A stretch of DNA of 64,000 bases from UBA5072 sp963822145 (GTDB lineage Bacteria > Bacteroidota > Bacteroidia > Bacteroidales > UBA10428), in NCBI GenBank assembly GCA_963822145.1, contig CAWGGG010000004.1, positions 806,001 to 870,000 on the forward strand, in the 5' to 3' direction. The translations under genes were made by a program, and so were the position numbers. The notes below the pieces were generated by a model that saw only the letters and a list, made by a program, of their open reading frames with translations, was not told where the DNA came from and ran no database searches. Shown here piece after piece: positions 25,467 to 34,768 of this stretch (position 1 is its first letter; every line of letters begins with the position of its first letter).

Positions 25467-25829
25467 ATGAAAACTAAAAGATTCATAATGGTCATTATGG
25501 CTGCTGCTATTTTTGGTGCCGGTTTGCTGGCGCAAACCCAGGATCAGAAAACATCTGCAACCCAGAAAACCGAAACAATAAAAGTCTGGGGCAATTGCAA
25601 TATGTGTAAGACGCGTATTGAAAAAGCTGCCAAGGCTGAAGGCGTAGCCAGGGCAGAATGGAACAAGGATACCAAAATTCTTACTTTGGTGTATATTCCT
25701 TCGGCGGTCAGCAGTGATGCCATACAAAAAAGGATTGCTGCTGTTGGTCACGACACTGAAAAATTCAGGGCAGATGACCAGGTATATAATAGCCTGGACG
25801 CTTGTTGTCATTATGAAAGAAAAAAGTAA
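25467..25829 (+). CDS. secreted heavy-metal-associated (HMA) domain protein
   Basis: A 120-residue protein with a signal peptide (cleavage near LLAQ, residues 20-23) and one HMA ferredoxin-like domain (about 36-105). The metal-binding pair is C44-N-M-C47 in GNCNMCKTRIEKAA. Most HMA chaperones are cytoplasmic, so a periplasmic one is notable but common in Bacteroidota Cus operons. A C-terminal CCH (114-116) may add ligands. It probably hands Cu(I) or Ag(I) to the CusABC pump encoded downstream. The gap to the first gene is 109 bp and holds no clear promoter. Confidence 0.88.
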   Translation: MKTKRFIMVIMAAAIFGAGLLAQTQDQKTSATQKTETIKVWGNCNMCKTRIEKAAKAEGVARAEWNKDTKILTLVYIPSAVSSDAIQKRIAAVGHDTEKFRADDQVYNSLDACCHYERKK

Positions 25830-25838
25830 TTTAATAAT

Positions 25839-25923
25839 ATGCCAATGTGCCAGTATGCCAATGTGCCAATGTTTCAAATTGCCTATGAGTTTATCATTGG
25901 CAAATTAGCACATTGGCACATTG
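25839..25923. repeat. intergenic tandem and inverted repeat (CCAATGTG family)
   Basis: Two 16-base copies differing at one base (25839-25854, 25855-25870) are followed by a 14-base perfect inverted repeat: CAATGTGCCAATGT at 25859-25872 against its complement at 25910-25923, with a 37-base loop. The right arm contains the exact reverse complement of the repeat at 7247-7264. No T-run follows, so a terminator role is doubtful. Confidence 0.65.
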
Positions 25924-25936
25924 AACAATAAAATCC

Positions 25937-28900
25937 ATGATTAACCGAATCGTAAAGTACTTTCTGGAGAACCGGCTGATTACGTTCCTTATTCTGACCG
26001 GTTTTATCCTGCTGGGCATTGTTTTCGCGCCTTTTAACTGGAGAACGGGAATTCTTCCGCGCGACCCTGTACCTGTGGATGCCATACCCGACATTGGTGA
26101 GAATCAGCAAATCATTGCCACAGAATGGATGGGGCGATCTCCCAGGGAGATGCAGGATCAGGTGACTTATCCCCTTACAGCGGCCCTGATGGGTATATCC
26201 GGTGTTCAGACCATCAGGAGTACCTCTATGTTTGGTATGTCATTTATCTACATTATATTTAAAGATGATGTTGACTTTTACTGGAGCCGATCCCGCATTC
26301 TCGAAAAACTGAACTCATTGCCCGCCGGAACACTTCCTGAAGGGATTCAACCATCTTTAGGACCTGATGCCACGGCACTTGGACAAATCTTCTGGTACAC
26401 ACTTGAAGGCAGGGATCCTGAGACAGGCCGGCCCAATGGTGGATGGGATCCCCAGGAATTAAGGACGATTCAGGACTTTTATGTCAAATACGGTCTTTCA
26501 GCAGCTGAGGGCGTTTCAGAAGTGGCCTCTGTTGGTGGGTTTATTAAAGAATATCAGGTCGACCTGAATCCGGAAGCTCTTCAAGGCTATAATATATCTG
26601 TCATGGATGTCATGAATGCTGTCCGTAAGAGCAATCTTGATATCGGGGCCGAAACAGTGGAATTAAACAACGTGGAGTATATTATCCGTGGTCTCGGCTA
26701 TGTGAAGAACCTTGAAGATCTGGAATTATCCGTGGTTGCCTTTAGGAACAACACTCCGGTGCGTATTAAAGATGTAGCCTATGTTTCTTTCGGTCCCGCC
26801 ACCCGTCGCGGGGGACTTGACAAATCAGGAAGTGAGGCTGTTGGAGCGGTGGTTGTGGCACGATACGGCTCCAATCCCATGGAGGTAATCAACAATGTTA
26901 AGGATAAAATCAAAGAAATTGAGGCTGGGCTACCTCAAAAGAAATTGCCGGATGGAAGTATTTCGAAGGTTACCCTTGTGCCCTTCTATGACCGTACCGG
27001 ACTGATCCGGGAAACCATCGGTACGCTTGAATCAGCACTTTCGCATGAGATCCTTATCAGCATTATCGTGATTATTGTGCTGGTTTTGAATCTGAGAGCT
27101 TCTCTGATTGTTGCAGGATTGTTGCCCATAGGTGTCCTGATGACTTTTATTTTGATGCGTTTGTTTGGTGTTGATGCCAATATTGTGGCCTTATCAGGTA
27201 TTGCTATAGCCATCGGCGTAATGGTGGATATAGGCATAGTAGATGTGGAAAACATTCTCAGGCATTTGGAAATGCCCGAGAATAAGGGGATCCGTGGTAA
27301 AAAGCTGCTTGGAGTTATCTATTCGGCAACCACTGAAGTAAGAGCAGCTGTTGTTACCTCCATAGCCACCACCATTATCAGTTTTCTGCCGGTGTTTGCG
27401 ATGCAGGCGGCAGAAGGAAAGCTTTTCCGTCCGCTGGCTTTTACAAAAACATTTGCCCTGCTGTCGGCTTTCGTCCTGGGCATAGTAGTTCTTCCAACAC
27501 TGGTGCATGTTTTATTTAACATCCGCATGGATACAAGGAAAATACGTAAAATTTGGAATGGAAGCCTCATTGCAGCAGGATTGCTCATTATTATCTTCTG
27601 GCACACATGGCCGGCACTGGCCTTAACAGCCATAGGTATCAACAATTTAATGGAATTCCGCTGGTCAGAAAAACGCAGGGAATATGTTAATTATATCAAT
27701 ATTGCGATAGCCGTGCTGGTTGCAGTTTATTTCCTGTCCATCGAATGGTTGCCTTTGGGCGCTCACAACAGCGTTCTTGTCAATTTTATTTTTGTGTCAT
27801 GTATTGTTACGTTTATCTTGACGGCTCTCATGACCTTGGTTCATTTTTATGAGCCGATTGTCCGATGGTGTCTCGTCAATAAGTTTAAATTCTTGCTGAT
27901 CCCGGCTTTTACCCTGTTCTTTGGCATATTGGTATGGTTGGGTTTTGAAAGAATATTGGGATTTGCAGCAACCGGATTGGAAAAAATAGGCTGGAACAGT
28001 TTTAGACAAACCAGGGGCTGGCAGGGTACAGTTAGGACTTTTCCTGGGACGGGCAAGGAGTTCATGCCCTCCCTGAATGAAGGATCTTTTTTGTTGATGC
28101 CAACCAGCATGCCACATACCGGTATCGAGAAGAACCTCGAGTATGTTGAAATACTTGACAAACGGCTTTCAGCGATCCCTGAAGTAGAGATTGCCGTTGG
28201 CAAATGGGGCAGGGTGAATTCAGCGCTCGATCCTGCACCTGTACAAATGTTTGAAAATACCATTAACTACAGGCCGGAATATCATCTTGATGAAAATGGA
28301 CACCGGATGCAGTTTGAAGTTGACCAGGATGGCAGCTATCTTTTGAAAGGCGGAGGAAAATATAATCCGGTAAAAGAGCGCTTCAGGGTTATTCCTGCCG
28401 ACAGCCTGATACCAAGCAAAAACGGAGAGTATTTCCGGCAGTGGAGACCCCGTATAAAAAGACCTGCTGATATTTGGAACGAGATAGTAAAAGTCACCAA
28501 CATACCTGGCTTGACCTCTGCTCCTAAATTGCAGCCCATCGAAACCCGCCTGATCATGCTTTCGACCGGCATTCGGGCTCCCATGGGGCTTAAAGTATAT
28601 GGTCCCGACCTCGAAAGTATTGAACAAGCCGGAATGCAATTTGAAAAGGTTTTGAAAGAAGTTCCCTCAGTCAAGGGCACATCGGTTTTCTATGACCGGG
28701 CTGTAGGCGCTCCTTATATTGAAATTAAACTAAATCGAAGCGCCATGGCCCGATACGGGATGACCATCAGTGATGTGCAGGAGATATTGCAGGTTGCTGT
28801 GGGAGGTATGACGCTGAGCAGTTCTGTAGAGGGCAGGGAGCGTTTCCCCATACGGGTGCGCTATGCCCGCGAATTGCGGGATAACCCCGAAGATATCAGC

Positions 28901-29776
28901 CGCATACTTGTTCCCGCTATGAACGGTGTGCAAATACCTCTTGGGGAGATTGCTGATATTGGCTATACGCGCGGAGCACAAATGATACGGAGTGAAAACA
29001 CCTTCCTCGTGGGTTATGTGATATTTGACAAGACTGATGGTAAAGCAGAAGTGGATGTAGTTGAGGAAGCATCGAAAATATTGGAGGAGAAGATAGCTTC
29101 AGGAGAAATTACTTTGCCTGCCGGTGTTTCCTATAAATTCTCCGGAAACTTTGAGCACCAGGTCAGGGCAACCAAAAGGCTGGCTATCGTGGTTCCGATA
29201 AGTCTTCTTTTGATTTTGCTTTTGCTGTATTTCCAGTTCCAAACTGTAACCGCTTCATTCATTCATTTCTCAGGGGTTTTTGTGGCATTCTCGGGAGGCT
29301 TTATCATGTTATGGCTTTTTGGGCAGGACTGGTTTATGAATTTCTCTGTGGCCGGGATAAACCTGCGTGAACTTTTCCAGATGCACCCCATTAATCTGAG
29401 TGTGGCAGTCTGGGTAGGCTTCATTGCCCTGTTCGGTATTGCCACAAACGACGGAGTAATTATGGGGACCTACATTCACCAGGTATTTCAGCAACGGCAT
29501 CCGGTTACTGTTCATGAAGTACGTGAGGCAGTTGTTTCTGCCGGACTAAAGCGGGTGCGCCCGGCCATGATGACCACGGCGGTGGCTGTTATTGCCCTGC
29601 TCCCTGTGCTCACCTCAAACGGCAAAGGGGCCGACGTTATGGTTCCCATGGCCATTCCCGCTTTCGGAGGAATGATCTTGCAGGTGATGACCATCTTTGT
29701 AGTCCCTGTTTTTCAAGCTATGTGGAGGGAAAGGGCAGTGAATGGTGAAAAACGAAAATTGAAAAATGAAAAATGA
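25937..29776 (+). CDS. cusA: CusA/CzcA-type heavy-metal efflux RND pump
   Basis: A 1,279-residue inner-membrane RND pump, longer than the roughly 1,050 residues of E. coli CusA. The proton-relay helix has GVMVDIGIVDVENILRHLE, the HME-RND motif. Met721 (LLMPTSMP), Met771 (PVQMFENT) and Met874 (IMLSTGIRAP) line up with the CusA methionine triad that binds Cu(I)/Ag(I); the first two are 50 residues apart as in CusA. Extra length lies in a membrane-rich insert (about 535-690) and an insert of about 54 residues between the second and third Met. The last residues (NGEKRKLKNEK) come from an A-rich repeat. Its stop overlaps the next ATG by four bases. Confidence 0.95.
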   Translation: MINRIVKYFLENRLITFLILTGFILLGIVFAPFNWRTGILPRDPVPVDAIPDIGENQQIIATEWMGRSPREMQDQVTYPLTAALMGISGVQTIRSTSMFGMSFIYIIFKDDVDFYWSRSRILEKLNSLPAGTLPEGIQPSLGPDATALGQIFWYTLEGRDPETGRPNGGWDPQELRTIQDFYVKYGLSAAEGVSEVASVGGFIKEYQVDLNPEALQGYNISVMDVMNAVRKSNLDIGAETVELNNVEYIIRGLGYVKNLEDLELSVVAFRNNTPVRIKDVAYVSFGPATRRGGLDKSGSEAVGAVVVARYGSNPMEVINNVKDKIKEIEAGLPQKKLPDGSISKVTLVPFYDRTGLIRETIGTLESALSHEILISIIVIIVLVLNLRASLIVAGLLPIGVLMTFILMRLFGVDANIVALSGIAIAIGVMVDIGIVDVENILRHLEMPENKGIRGKKLLGVIYSATTEVRAAVVTSIATTIISFLPVFAMQAAEGKLFRPLAFTKTFALLSAFVLGIVVLPTLVHVLFNIRMDTRKIRKIWNGSLIAAGLLIIIFWHTWPALALTAIGINNLMEFRWSEKRREYVNYINIAIAVLVAVYFLSIEWLPLGAHNSVLVNFIFVSCIVTFILTALMTLVHFYEPIVRWCLVNKFKFLLIPAFTLFFGILVWLGFERILGFAATGLEKIGWNSFRQTRGWQGTVRTFPGTGKEFMPSLNEGSFLLMPTSMPHTGIEKNLEYVEILDKRLSAIPEVEIAVGKWGRVNSALDPAPVQMFENTINYRPEYHLDENGHRMQFEVDQDGSYLLKGGGKYNPVKERFRVIPADSLIPSKNGEYFRQWRPRIKRPADIWNEIVKVTNIPGLTSAPKLQPIETRLIMLSTGIRAPMGLKVYGPDLESIEQAGMQFEKVLKEVPSVKGTSVFYDRAVGAPYIEIKLNRSAMARYGMTISDVQEILQVAVGGMTLSSSVEGRERFPIRVRYARELRDNPEDISRILVPAMNGVQIPLGEIADIGYTRGAQMIRSENTFLVGYVIFDKTDGKAEVDVVEEASKILEEKIASGEITLPAGVSYKFSGNFEHQVRATKRLAIVVPISLLLILLLLYFQFQTVTASFIHFSGVFVAFSGGFIMLWLFGQDWFMNFSVAGINLRELFQMHPINLSVAVWVGFIALFGIATNDGVIMGTYIHQVFQQRHPVTVHEVREAVVSAGLKRVRPAMMTTAVAVIALLPVLTSNGKGADVMVPMAIPAFGGMILQVMTIFVVPVFQAMWRERAVNGEKRKLKNEK

Positions 29777-31197
29777 AAATATATAATATCATTGTAGGAT
29801 TAATCTTTGCCCTGAACCTGGGTGCACAGGATAGCCTTGATTACTACCTGCTGCAGGCGGCCAGGAACAACCCCGGGGTAATGCAAAAATATCAGGAATA
29901 CCTGGCTGCCCTCCAAAAGGTTCCTCAGGCAGGCGGTTTGCCTGATCCGCAGATTAACCTGGGTATCCTTCTCAGCCCTATGGAACTCGTGAGCGGAAAT
30001 CAGCTTGCCGAAATTCAACTGATGCAGATGTTTCCCTGGTTTGGCACCCTCAGGGCAGCCAAAGATGAAATGAGCCTGATGGCCAACGCTCGGTTTGAAA
30101 CATTCAGGGATACCAAACTGCAATTATTTTACGATGTGCAAAGCACCTGGTATGAATTGTATAAACTTCAGCAGGAAATCTCTGTTTCGAAAAAGAACCT
30201 TGATTTGCTAAGGTCTATTGAACGCCTGTCCCTGGTGAAATTCACCACGACACCCGCTAGTGGAAGCACCACATCCCAATCCGGAGCTCCACGGCAGTCG
30301 GGAGACTCCCGGACAACATCCGGGATTTCCTCCGGTATGTCATCCATGACTGGCAATGCTCCTGCACAGGGTGGTGCTTCAACAGCCCAGGTTCCATCCT
30401 CCATGCAGGGTAGCAACATGGGTTCGTCAACCGGTAGTTCAGGACTGGCAGATCTTTACAGGGTGCAAATGGAAATCGGTGACCTGGAAAACAACATCAT
30501 CTTGTTAATACACCAGCAGAACACCATCATGGCAAAATTCAACAGTTACCTGAACCGTCCTTCATTGACGCCGGTTTTTTTGCCTGATACGCTGAATCCG
30601 GATACACTCGGACTTCCCCTGCAAGCCGTTGAGGATAGCATGCTATCCCGTCATCCGATGCTGGGGATGCTTGATTATGAGAAACAATCGCTCGAATCGC
30701 GAAAAAAAATGGTTTCGAGAATGAGCTATCCCATGATAGGGTTGGGCTTGAATTATTCAGTGATCAACAAGAGTGAAATGTCGACTTCTGAAATGAACGG
30801 AAAGGACATGATCATGCCTATGGTCAGTGTCTCCCTGCCCATTTACCGCAAAAAGTACAGGGCCATGAAACTGGAGGCGGATTATTTAAAGACAGCCTCG
30901 GAACACAATTATGCAGTTGTGGCGAATAACTTAAAAACAGATTATTACAAGGCTGTTCAGCAATATGAAGATGCCCGTCGCAGGGTGACGCTTTACACCA
31001 GCCAGAGTATGCTGGCGCAGAAATCGCTCGATATTATGATCAGGAACTTTGCAGCCTCCGGTTCAGGACTGACCGAAATCCTGCGCCTCCGTCAGCAGAC
31101 CCTTGATTATGATTATCGGCAGGCAGAAGCTGTGGCAGATTGCAGTACTGCTGTTGCATGGCTGAAAAGACTGATGGCTTCGCAACAAATTCTTTAA
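29773..31197 (+). CDS. TolC-family outer-membrane channel of a Cus-type efflux system
   Basis: A 474-residue outer-membrane efflux protein with a short signal peptide (residues 1-18, ending in LGAQ) and the two TolC-type repeats (GGLPDPQINLGIL; PMVSVSLPIYRKKYRAMKLEA). Residues of about 158-226 form a low-complexity Ser/Gly/Thr/Pro insertion that includes four Met (SGMSSMTG, SSMQGSNMG). It sits between helices of the periplasmic barrel and may bind copper or be a flexible loop. The ATG overlaps the cusA stop (ATGA). The order pump-channel-adaptor differs from the E. coli order cusCFBA. Confidence 0.9.
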   Translation: MKIYNIIVGLIFALNLGAQDSLDYYLLQAARNNPGVMQKYQEYLAALQKVPQAGGLPDPQINLGILLSPMELVSGNQLAEIQLMQMFPWFGTLRAAKDEMSLMANARFETFRDTKLQLFYDVQSTWYELYKLQQEISVSKKNLDLLRSIERLSLVKFTTTPASGSTTSQSGAPRQSGDSRTTSGISSGMSSMTGNAPAQGGASTAQVPSSMQGSNMGSSTGSSGLADLYRVQMEIGDLENNIILLIHQQNTIMAKFNSYLNRPSLTPVFLPDTLNPDTLGLPLQAVEDSMLSRHPMLGMLDYEKQSLESRKKMVSRMSYPMIGLGLNYSVINKSEMSTSEMNGKDMIMPMVSVSLPIYRKKYRAMKLEADYLKTASEHNYAVVANNLKTDYYKAVQQYEDARRRVTLYTSQSMLAQKSLDIMIRNFAASGSGLTEILRLRQQTLDYDYRQAEAVADCSTAVAWLKRLMASQQIL

Positions 31198-31211
31198 AAG
31201 AAAAACTAAAT

Positions 31212-32915
31212 ATGAAAAGGTTTATTTCAAACATCTATTTCCGTTATGTTTTTTTTATGATCGGTGGAATCTTCCTGGGGTGGCTTTTCTTTCACACACC
31301 TCATCATAAATCCGAAACCAACGGACAACAAAAGGACAGTGTGAGCACAACTTTGTGGACGTGCGCCATGCACCCGCAAATCAGTATGCCCCAGCCCGGG
31401 AAATGTCCTATTTGCGGCATGGACCTGATCCCAAAAAATCAGGGGCAGGTTGGTTTTGATTCCGCTGCTGTGCATCTGACGAAAGAGGCAGCACAGCTGG
31501 CCAGTGTGATGACCTCACCAGTTACCCGGCAGAAACCGATTATGGAAATCCGGCTTTACGGAAAAGTACAGGCTGATGAGCGGATGTTGCAGAGCCAGGT
31601 GGCTCATGTACCCGGGCGCATTGAAAAACTCCTTGTGAATTTCACCGGAGAAACAGTACAAAAGGGCCAGATTCTTGCCCTTCTTTACTCTCCAGAACTC
31701 ATTACGGCACAGCAGGAATTGCTGGAAGCAGCGAAAATAAGACAATCTCAGCCTGATATTTATGAGGCAGCAAAAGAAAAGCTGCGTCATTGGAAGCTGA
31801 CTGAGTTGCAGATAGCTTCCATTGAAAATTCCGGGATCATTAATAATAATCTTGAAATTGTATCGAATACTGCCGGGATTGTAACGGCAAGACGTGTCAA
31901 CTTTGGTGATTACGTAAACCAGGGAACAGTGTTGTTTGAGGTGGCTGACCTTTCAAGGGTTTGGGTAATGTTTGAGGCATATGAAAATGACCTGCAGTTC
32001 TTACAGAGAGGAGAACATGCGGAATTCACAGTTCAGGCTTTGCCCGGAATTAAGTTTTCCGCCAATATTGAATTCATTGATCCGGTCATTGATCCGGTCA
32101 CCCGCGTGGCAAAAGTAAGGGTGGAAGTGAGCAATCAGTCGGGCAGGTTGAAACCCGAAATGTTTGTCACAGGACTGGTTCAGGCGAAGTTGAATGAATA
32201 CAAAAACAATCTGGTTATTCCCAAATCGGCCGTATTATGGACTGGTATCCGGTCCATCGTTTATGTAAAACAACCGGGTACAGACGACCCTGTGTATAGC
32301 ATGCGCGAGATTGGACTTGGTCCCCTGTTGGGGAACAGCTATGTGGTAACGGATGGTTTAAGGGAAGGCGAAGAAATTGTTACCCGTGGCGCTTTCAGTG
32401 TGGATGCCGCTGCGCAGCTCGAAGGAAAACCCAGTATGATGAATTCAAATTTCAAAATTGAAGTTGACAGGGAGGTGTCATTGCAGCTCAATACTGTATT
32501 TGATCAATATCTTGTTTTAAAAGATGCTTTTGTTCAAAGCGATTCAAAGAAGACAAAACAGGCTGCTCAGCTGGTTCAACTATCCATCCTCAATGCTGAT
32601 GGGAAATTACAGACCGGCGATGCTCGAAAGCATTGGACGGATATCACTGGAAAACTGGATAACCTTATTAAACAAATCGTGTCTTCGGATGATATTGATG
32701 AACAACGTAAAGCTTTTTCAGGATTCAGCAGCGAATTATATGGGATCATAAAAATATTTGGCTTAATAGGCAGGACAGTATACTACCAGTTCTGTCCCAT
32801 GGCTTTTAATGACAAAGGAGCATTCTGGTTAAGCACCACAAAAGAAATCCGGAATCCTTATTTTGGCAATCAGATGCTTACTTGTGGTGAAATCAAAGAA
32901 ACTTTATACTATTAG
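31212..32915 (+). CDS. cusB: CusB-type periplasmic adaptor with heavy-metal-binding and DUF3347 domains
   Basis: A 567-residue membrane-fusion protein from the ATG at 31212; the longer frame upstream lies inside the TolC-like gene. Order: N-terminal anchor (8-28), a short metal-binding domain with C51, H54, C65 and C68 (WTCAMHP, KCPICGMDL), the adaptor core (biotinyl-lipoyl and beta-barrel parts, IDPVIDPVTRVAKVRV), and a C-terminal DUF3347 domain (about 421-567, with QFCPMAFNDKGAFWLS and NPYFGNQMLTCG). It joins the CusA-like pump to the TolC-like channel and can bind metal at two extra sites. The gap to the channel gene is 14 bp. Confidence 0.93.
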   Translation: MKRFISNIYFRYVFFMIGGIFLGWLFFHTPHHKSETNGQQKDSVSTTLWTCAMHPQISMPQPGKCPICGMDLIPKNQGQVGFDSAAVHLTKEAAQLASVMTSPVTRQKPIMEIRLYGKVQADERMLQSQVAHVPGRIEKLLVNFTGETVQKGQILALLYSPELITAQQELLEAAKIRQSQPDIYEAAKEKLRHWKLTELQIASIENSGIINNNLEIVSNTAGIVTARRVNFGDYVNQGTVLFEVADLSRVWVMFEAYENDLQFLQRGEHAEFTVQALPGIKFSANIEFIDPVIDPVTRVAKVRVEVSNQSGRLKPEMFVTGLVQAKLNEYKNNLVIPKSAVLWTGIRSIVYVKQPGTDDPVYSMREIGLGPLLGNSYVVTDGLREGEEIVTRGAFSVDAAAQLEGKPSMMNSNFKIEVDREVSLQLNTVFDQYLVLKDAFVQSDSKKTKQAAQLVQLSILNADGKLQTGDARKHWTDITGKLDNLIKQIVSSDDIDEQRKAFSGFSSELYGIIKIFGLIGRTVYYQFCPMAFNDKGAFWLSTTKEIRNPYFGNQMLTCGEIKETLYY

Positions 32916-33022
32916 TTAATCAGGATTATTCAGGTCAATAGGCAAAAACGGCGGAATCAACCGAAATGCAGTTTGATTGAAAGTCATCGCAAACCACGAT
33001 TGCTGCAAAAAGTGTGTGAATC

Positions 33023-33079
33023 TTGTAACCAATTTACAAAATAGTGTAACACATTTCCTTAAAAAGACCTCCACCTTTG
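33023..33079 (+). promoter_or_regulatory. palindrome TTGTAA-N5-TTACAA upstream of a -7-like box
   Basis: The 281-bp gap after the copper operon holds a perfect palindrome (33023-33028 and 33034-33039) and, 32 bp on, CACCTTTG (33072-33079), one base off TAnnTTTG. The ATG of the AsmA-like gene follows at 33197. The palindrome could be an operator for that gene. Confidence 0.4.
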
Positions 33080-33196
33080 TAATATTAAAATCTAATCTCA
33101 AGTAAAAAGAAAAGGGATCTTATCAATGATTCAAAGGAAAATAGGGTAGTGAAAGATAACCCTTAGAAACCTTTTGTCAAAATCAGATTGCTCAAC

Positions 33197-34768
33197 ATGA
33201 AGTGGAAAATAGCTATAAAACCATTGCTAGGTATAATGATCCTTATAGTGTTGATAAAACTTATAGCAATAGTTCTTATTGAGCCATGGGTTGAGAAAAA
33301 AATACTCACAGCATTTAATGAAAAGTACAGGGAGTACACGCTTGAAATTGGCAAGGTTCATATTTTGATTTGTAAATCAGGGATCGATCTGGAAATGATA
33401 ACATTCTCTTCAAAGCAGGGTAATGGATACGATAAATCTTTAAGAGGTGAGATAGCTTCTGTAAAAGTGACAGGAATAAGGGTTGCGAAAGCGATATTCA
33501 AAAAAAATCTTGATATCAGTGAAGTAATTGTTACCAGTTCTAGTATTGAGGGAAAAATGCCCTTCCCAAAGGATTCTGACCCGGCACAACTATCTTCGGC
33601 TAACATCCGGATTGGCAAAATACTTTTCGATAAGACAGACCTGGCGATAGTAAACACAGGGAATGCACAGGCTTTTTCATTGAAAGAAGGCGTTTTGAAG
33701 GTTTACTCTCTGCAGATTGAGAAACTGGATACTATATCCCCTGGCATCATTAAACAATTTGATTTCGAAGCCAAAGAACTACAAGCAGTTTCCGCTGATA
33801 GCATGTATTCGTTTATAGCCGACAGGATAGCCTATTCTGCCACTTCAAAGAAACTGGCGGTTCAGAGTTTTTATATTAAACCGAATTATTCAAATTACAA
33901 TTTCACAGCAAGGAATACATATGAAACGATCCGCTTTGAGGCTTTGTTCAGCAATGTTTTTGTTCACGGTTTTCCTGCCATGGCTTATTTACAATCGGGA
34001 AGCCTAATAAGCACCTACATTAACATTGGAGAAATGAAAATAGATGCTTTTCGAGATAAACGTAAGGAATTGCGGCATGTTACCAGACCTGAATTCCAGG
34101 ATATGATTTATAACTATCCTGGTACAATCTGCATTGATACCATAGTTTTGATCAGCGGAAATGTCAATTACACTGTACACGCCAAAATGGCAAACGAACC
34201 CGGAAATATCAGTTTTAATGATATCCATACTATAATCTTCAGAATAACCAACGATACCGTTTATAAAACAAATAAGGCATTTTTAGAGCTTAATGGTGAA
34301 ACCCTTATCATGGGGAAAGGCAGGATGACTGTGAATTTAAAAGCTGAAATATTCAATAATCATAATTCATTTTCATTAAATGGAACGCTATCAAACATGG
34401 AGGCAAAAGAATTGAATCCCATTCTGGAGAAAAATGCTTTTGTATATGCCACCTCCGGTAAAATAGATGCTATGAATTTCAGCTTCATGGCAAACAGTGT
34501 TAAAGCAACCGGTAAGATGACCTTGCTCTACCATGAATTGGACCTCGCCGTTAAAAATAAACGTACGGATGATACCACAGCCATTAAAGAGCGTATTATT
34601 TCATTTATTGCCAACAGGAAAGTACTCGATTCAAATCCGATCCCGGGTAATGAAGTGAGGGAAGGAATAATAGACTATGAAAGGGATCCTGAAAAATTTC
34701 TTTTTCATTATTGCTTCAAGTCGGTCTTAACAGGAGTTCAATCTACCCTTGTCAAAGATCCTGGTTAA
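33197..34768 (+). CDS. AsmA-like membrane-anchored protein (tentative)
   Basis: A protein of 523 residues from the ATG at 33197. It has one N-terminal membrane segment (about 8-28) and a long extracytoplasmic chain of alternating beta-strands, for example IGKVHILICKSGIDLEMITF and SSANIRIGKILFDKTDLAIV. The C-terminal end holds KATGKMTLLYHELDLAVKN and IIDYERDPEKFLFHYCFKSV, patterns seen in AsmA/DUF748-like proteins linked to lipid transport between membranes. I do not recognise a precise family. By eye the gene is clearly AT-richer than its neighbours, which may reflect transfer. It stands alone between the copper operon and a convergent gene. Confidence 0.65.
   Translation: MKWKIAIKPLLGIMILIVLIKLIAIVLIEPWVEKKILTAFNEKYREYTLEIGKVHILICKSGIDLEMITFSSKQGNGYDKSLRGEIASVKVTGIRVAKAIFKKNLDISEVIVTSSSIEGKMPFPKDSDPAQLSSANIRIGKILFDKTDLAIVNTGNAQAFSLKEGVLKVYSLQIEKLDTISPGIIKQFDFEAKELQAVSADSMYSFIADRIAYSATSKKLAVQSFYIKPNYSNYNFTARNTYETIRFEALFSNVFVHGFPAMAYLQSGSLISTYINIGEMKIDAFRDKRKELRHVTRPEFQDMIYNYPGTICIDTIVLISGNVNYTVHAKMANEPGNISFNDIHTIIFRITNDTVYKTNKAFLELNGETLIMGKGRMTVNLKAEIFNNHNSFSLNGTLSNMEAKELNPILEKNAFVYATSGKIDAMNFSFMANSVKATGKMTLLYHELDLAVKNKRTDDTTAIKERIISFIANRKVLDSNPIPGNEVREGIIDYERDPEKFLFHYCFKSVLTGVQSTLVKDPG

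Noticed and set aside
32079..32104. A tandem 12-base repeat (ATTGATCCGGTC twice) in the CusB gene.
   Set aside because: It encodes the IDPVIDPVTR motif that is conserved in adaptor proteins, so the repeat reflects protein constraint.
20265..32915. The idea that the three signalling genes form a dedicated copper sensor for the Cus operon.
   Set aside because: No metal-binding motif is seen in the PAS kinase or its partners. Adjacency alone is too weak.
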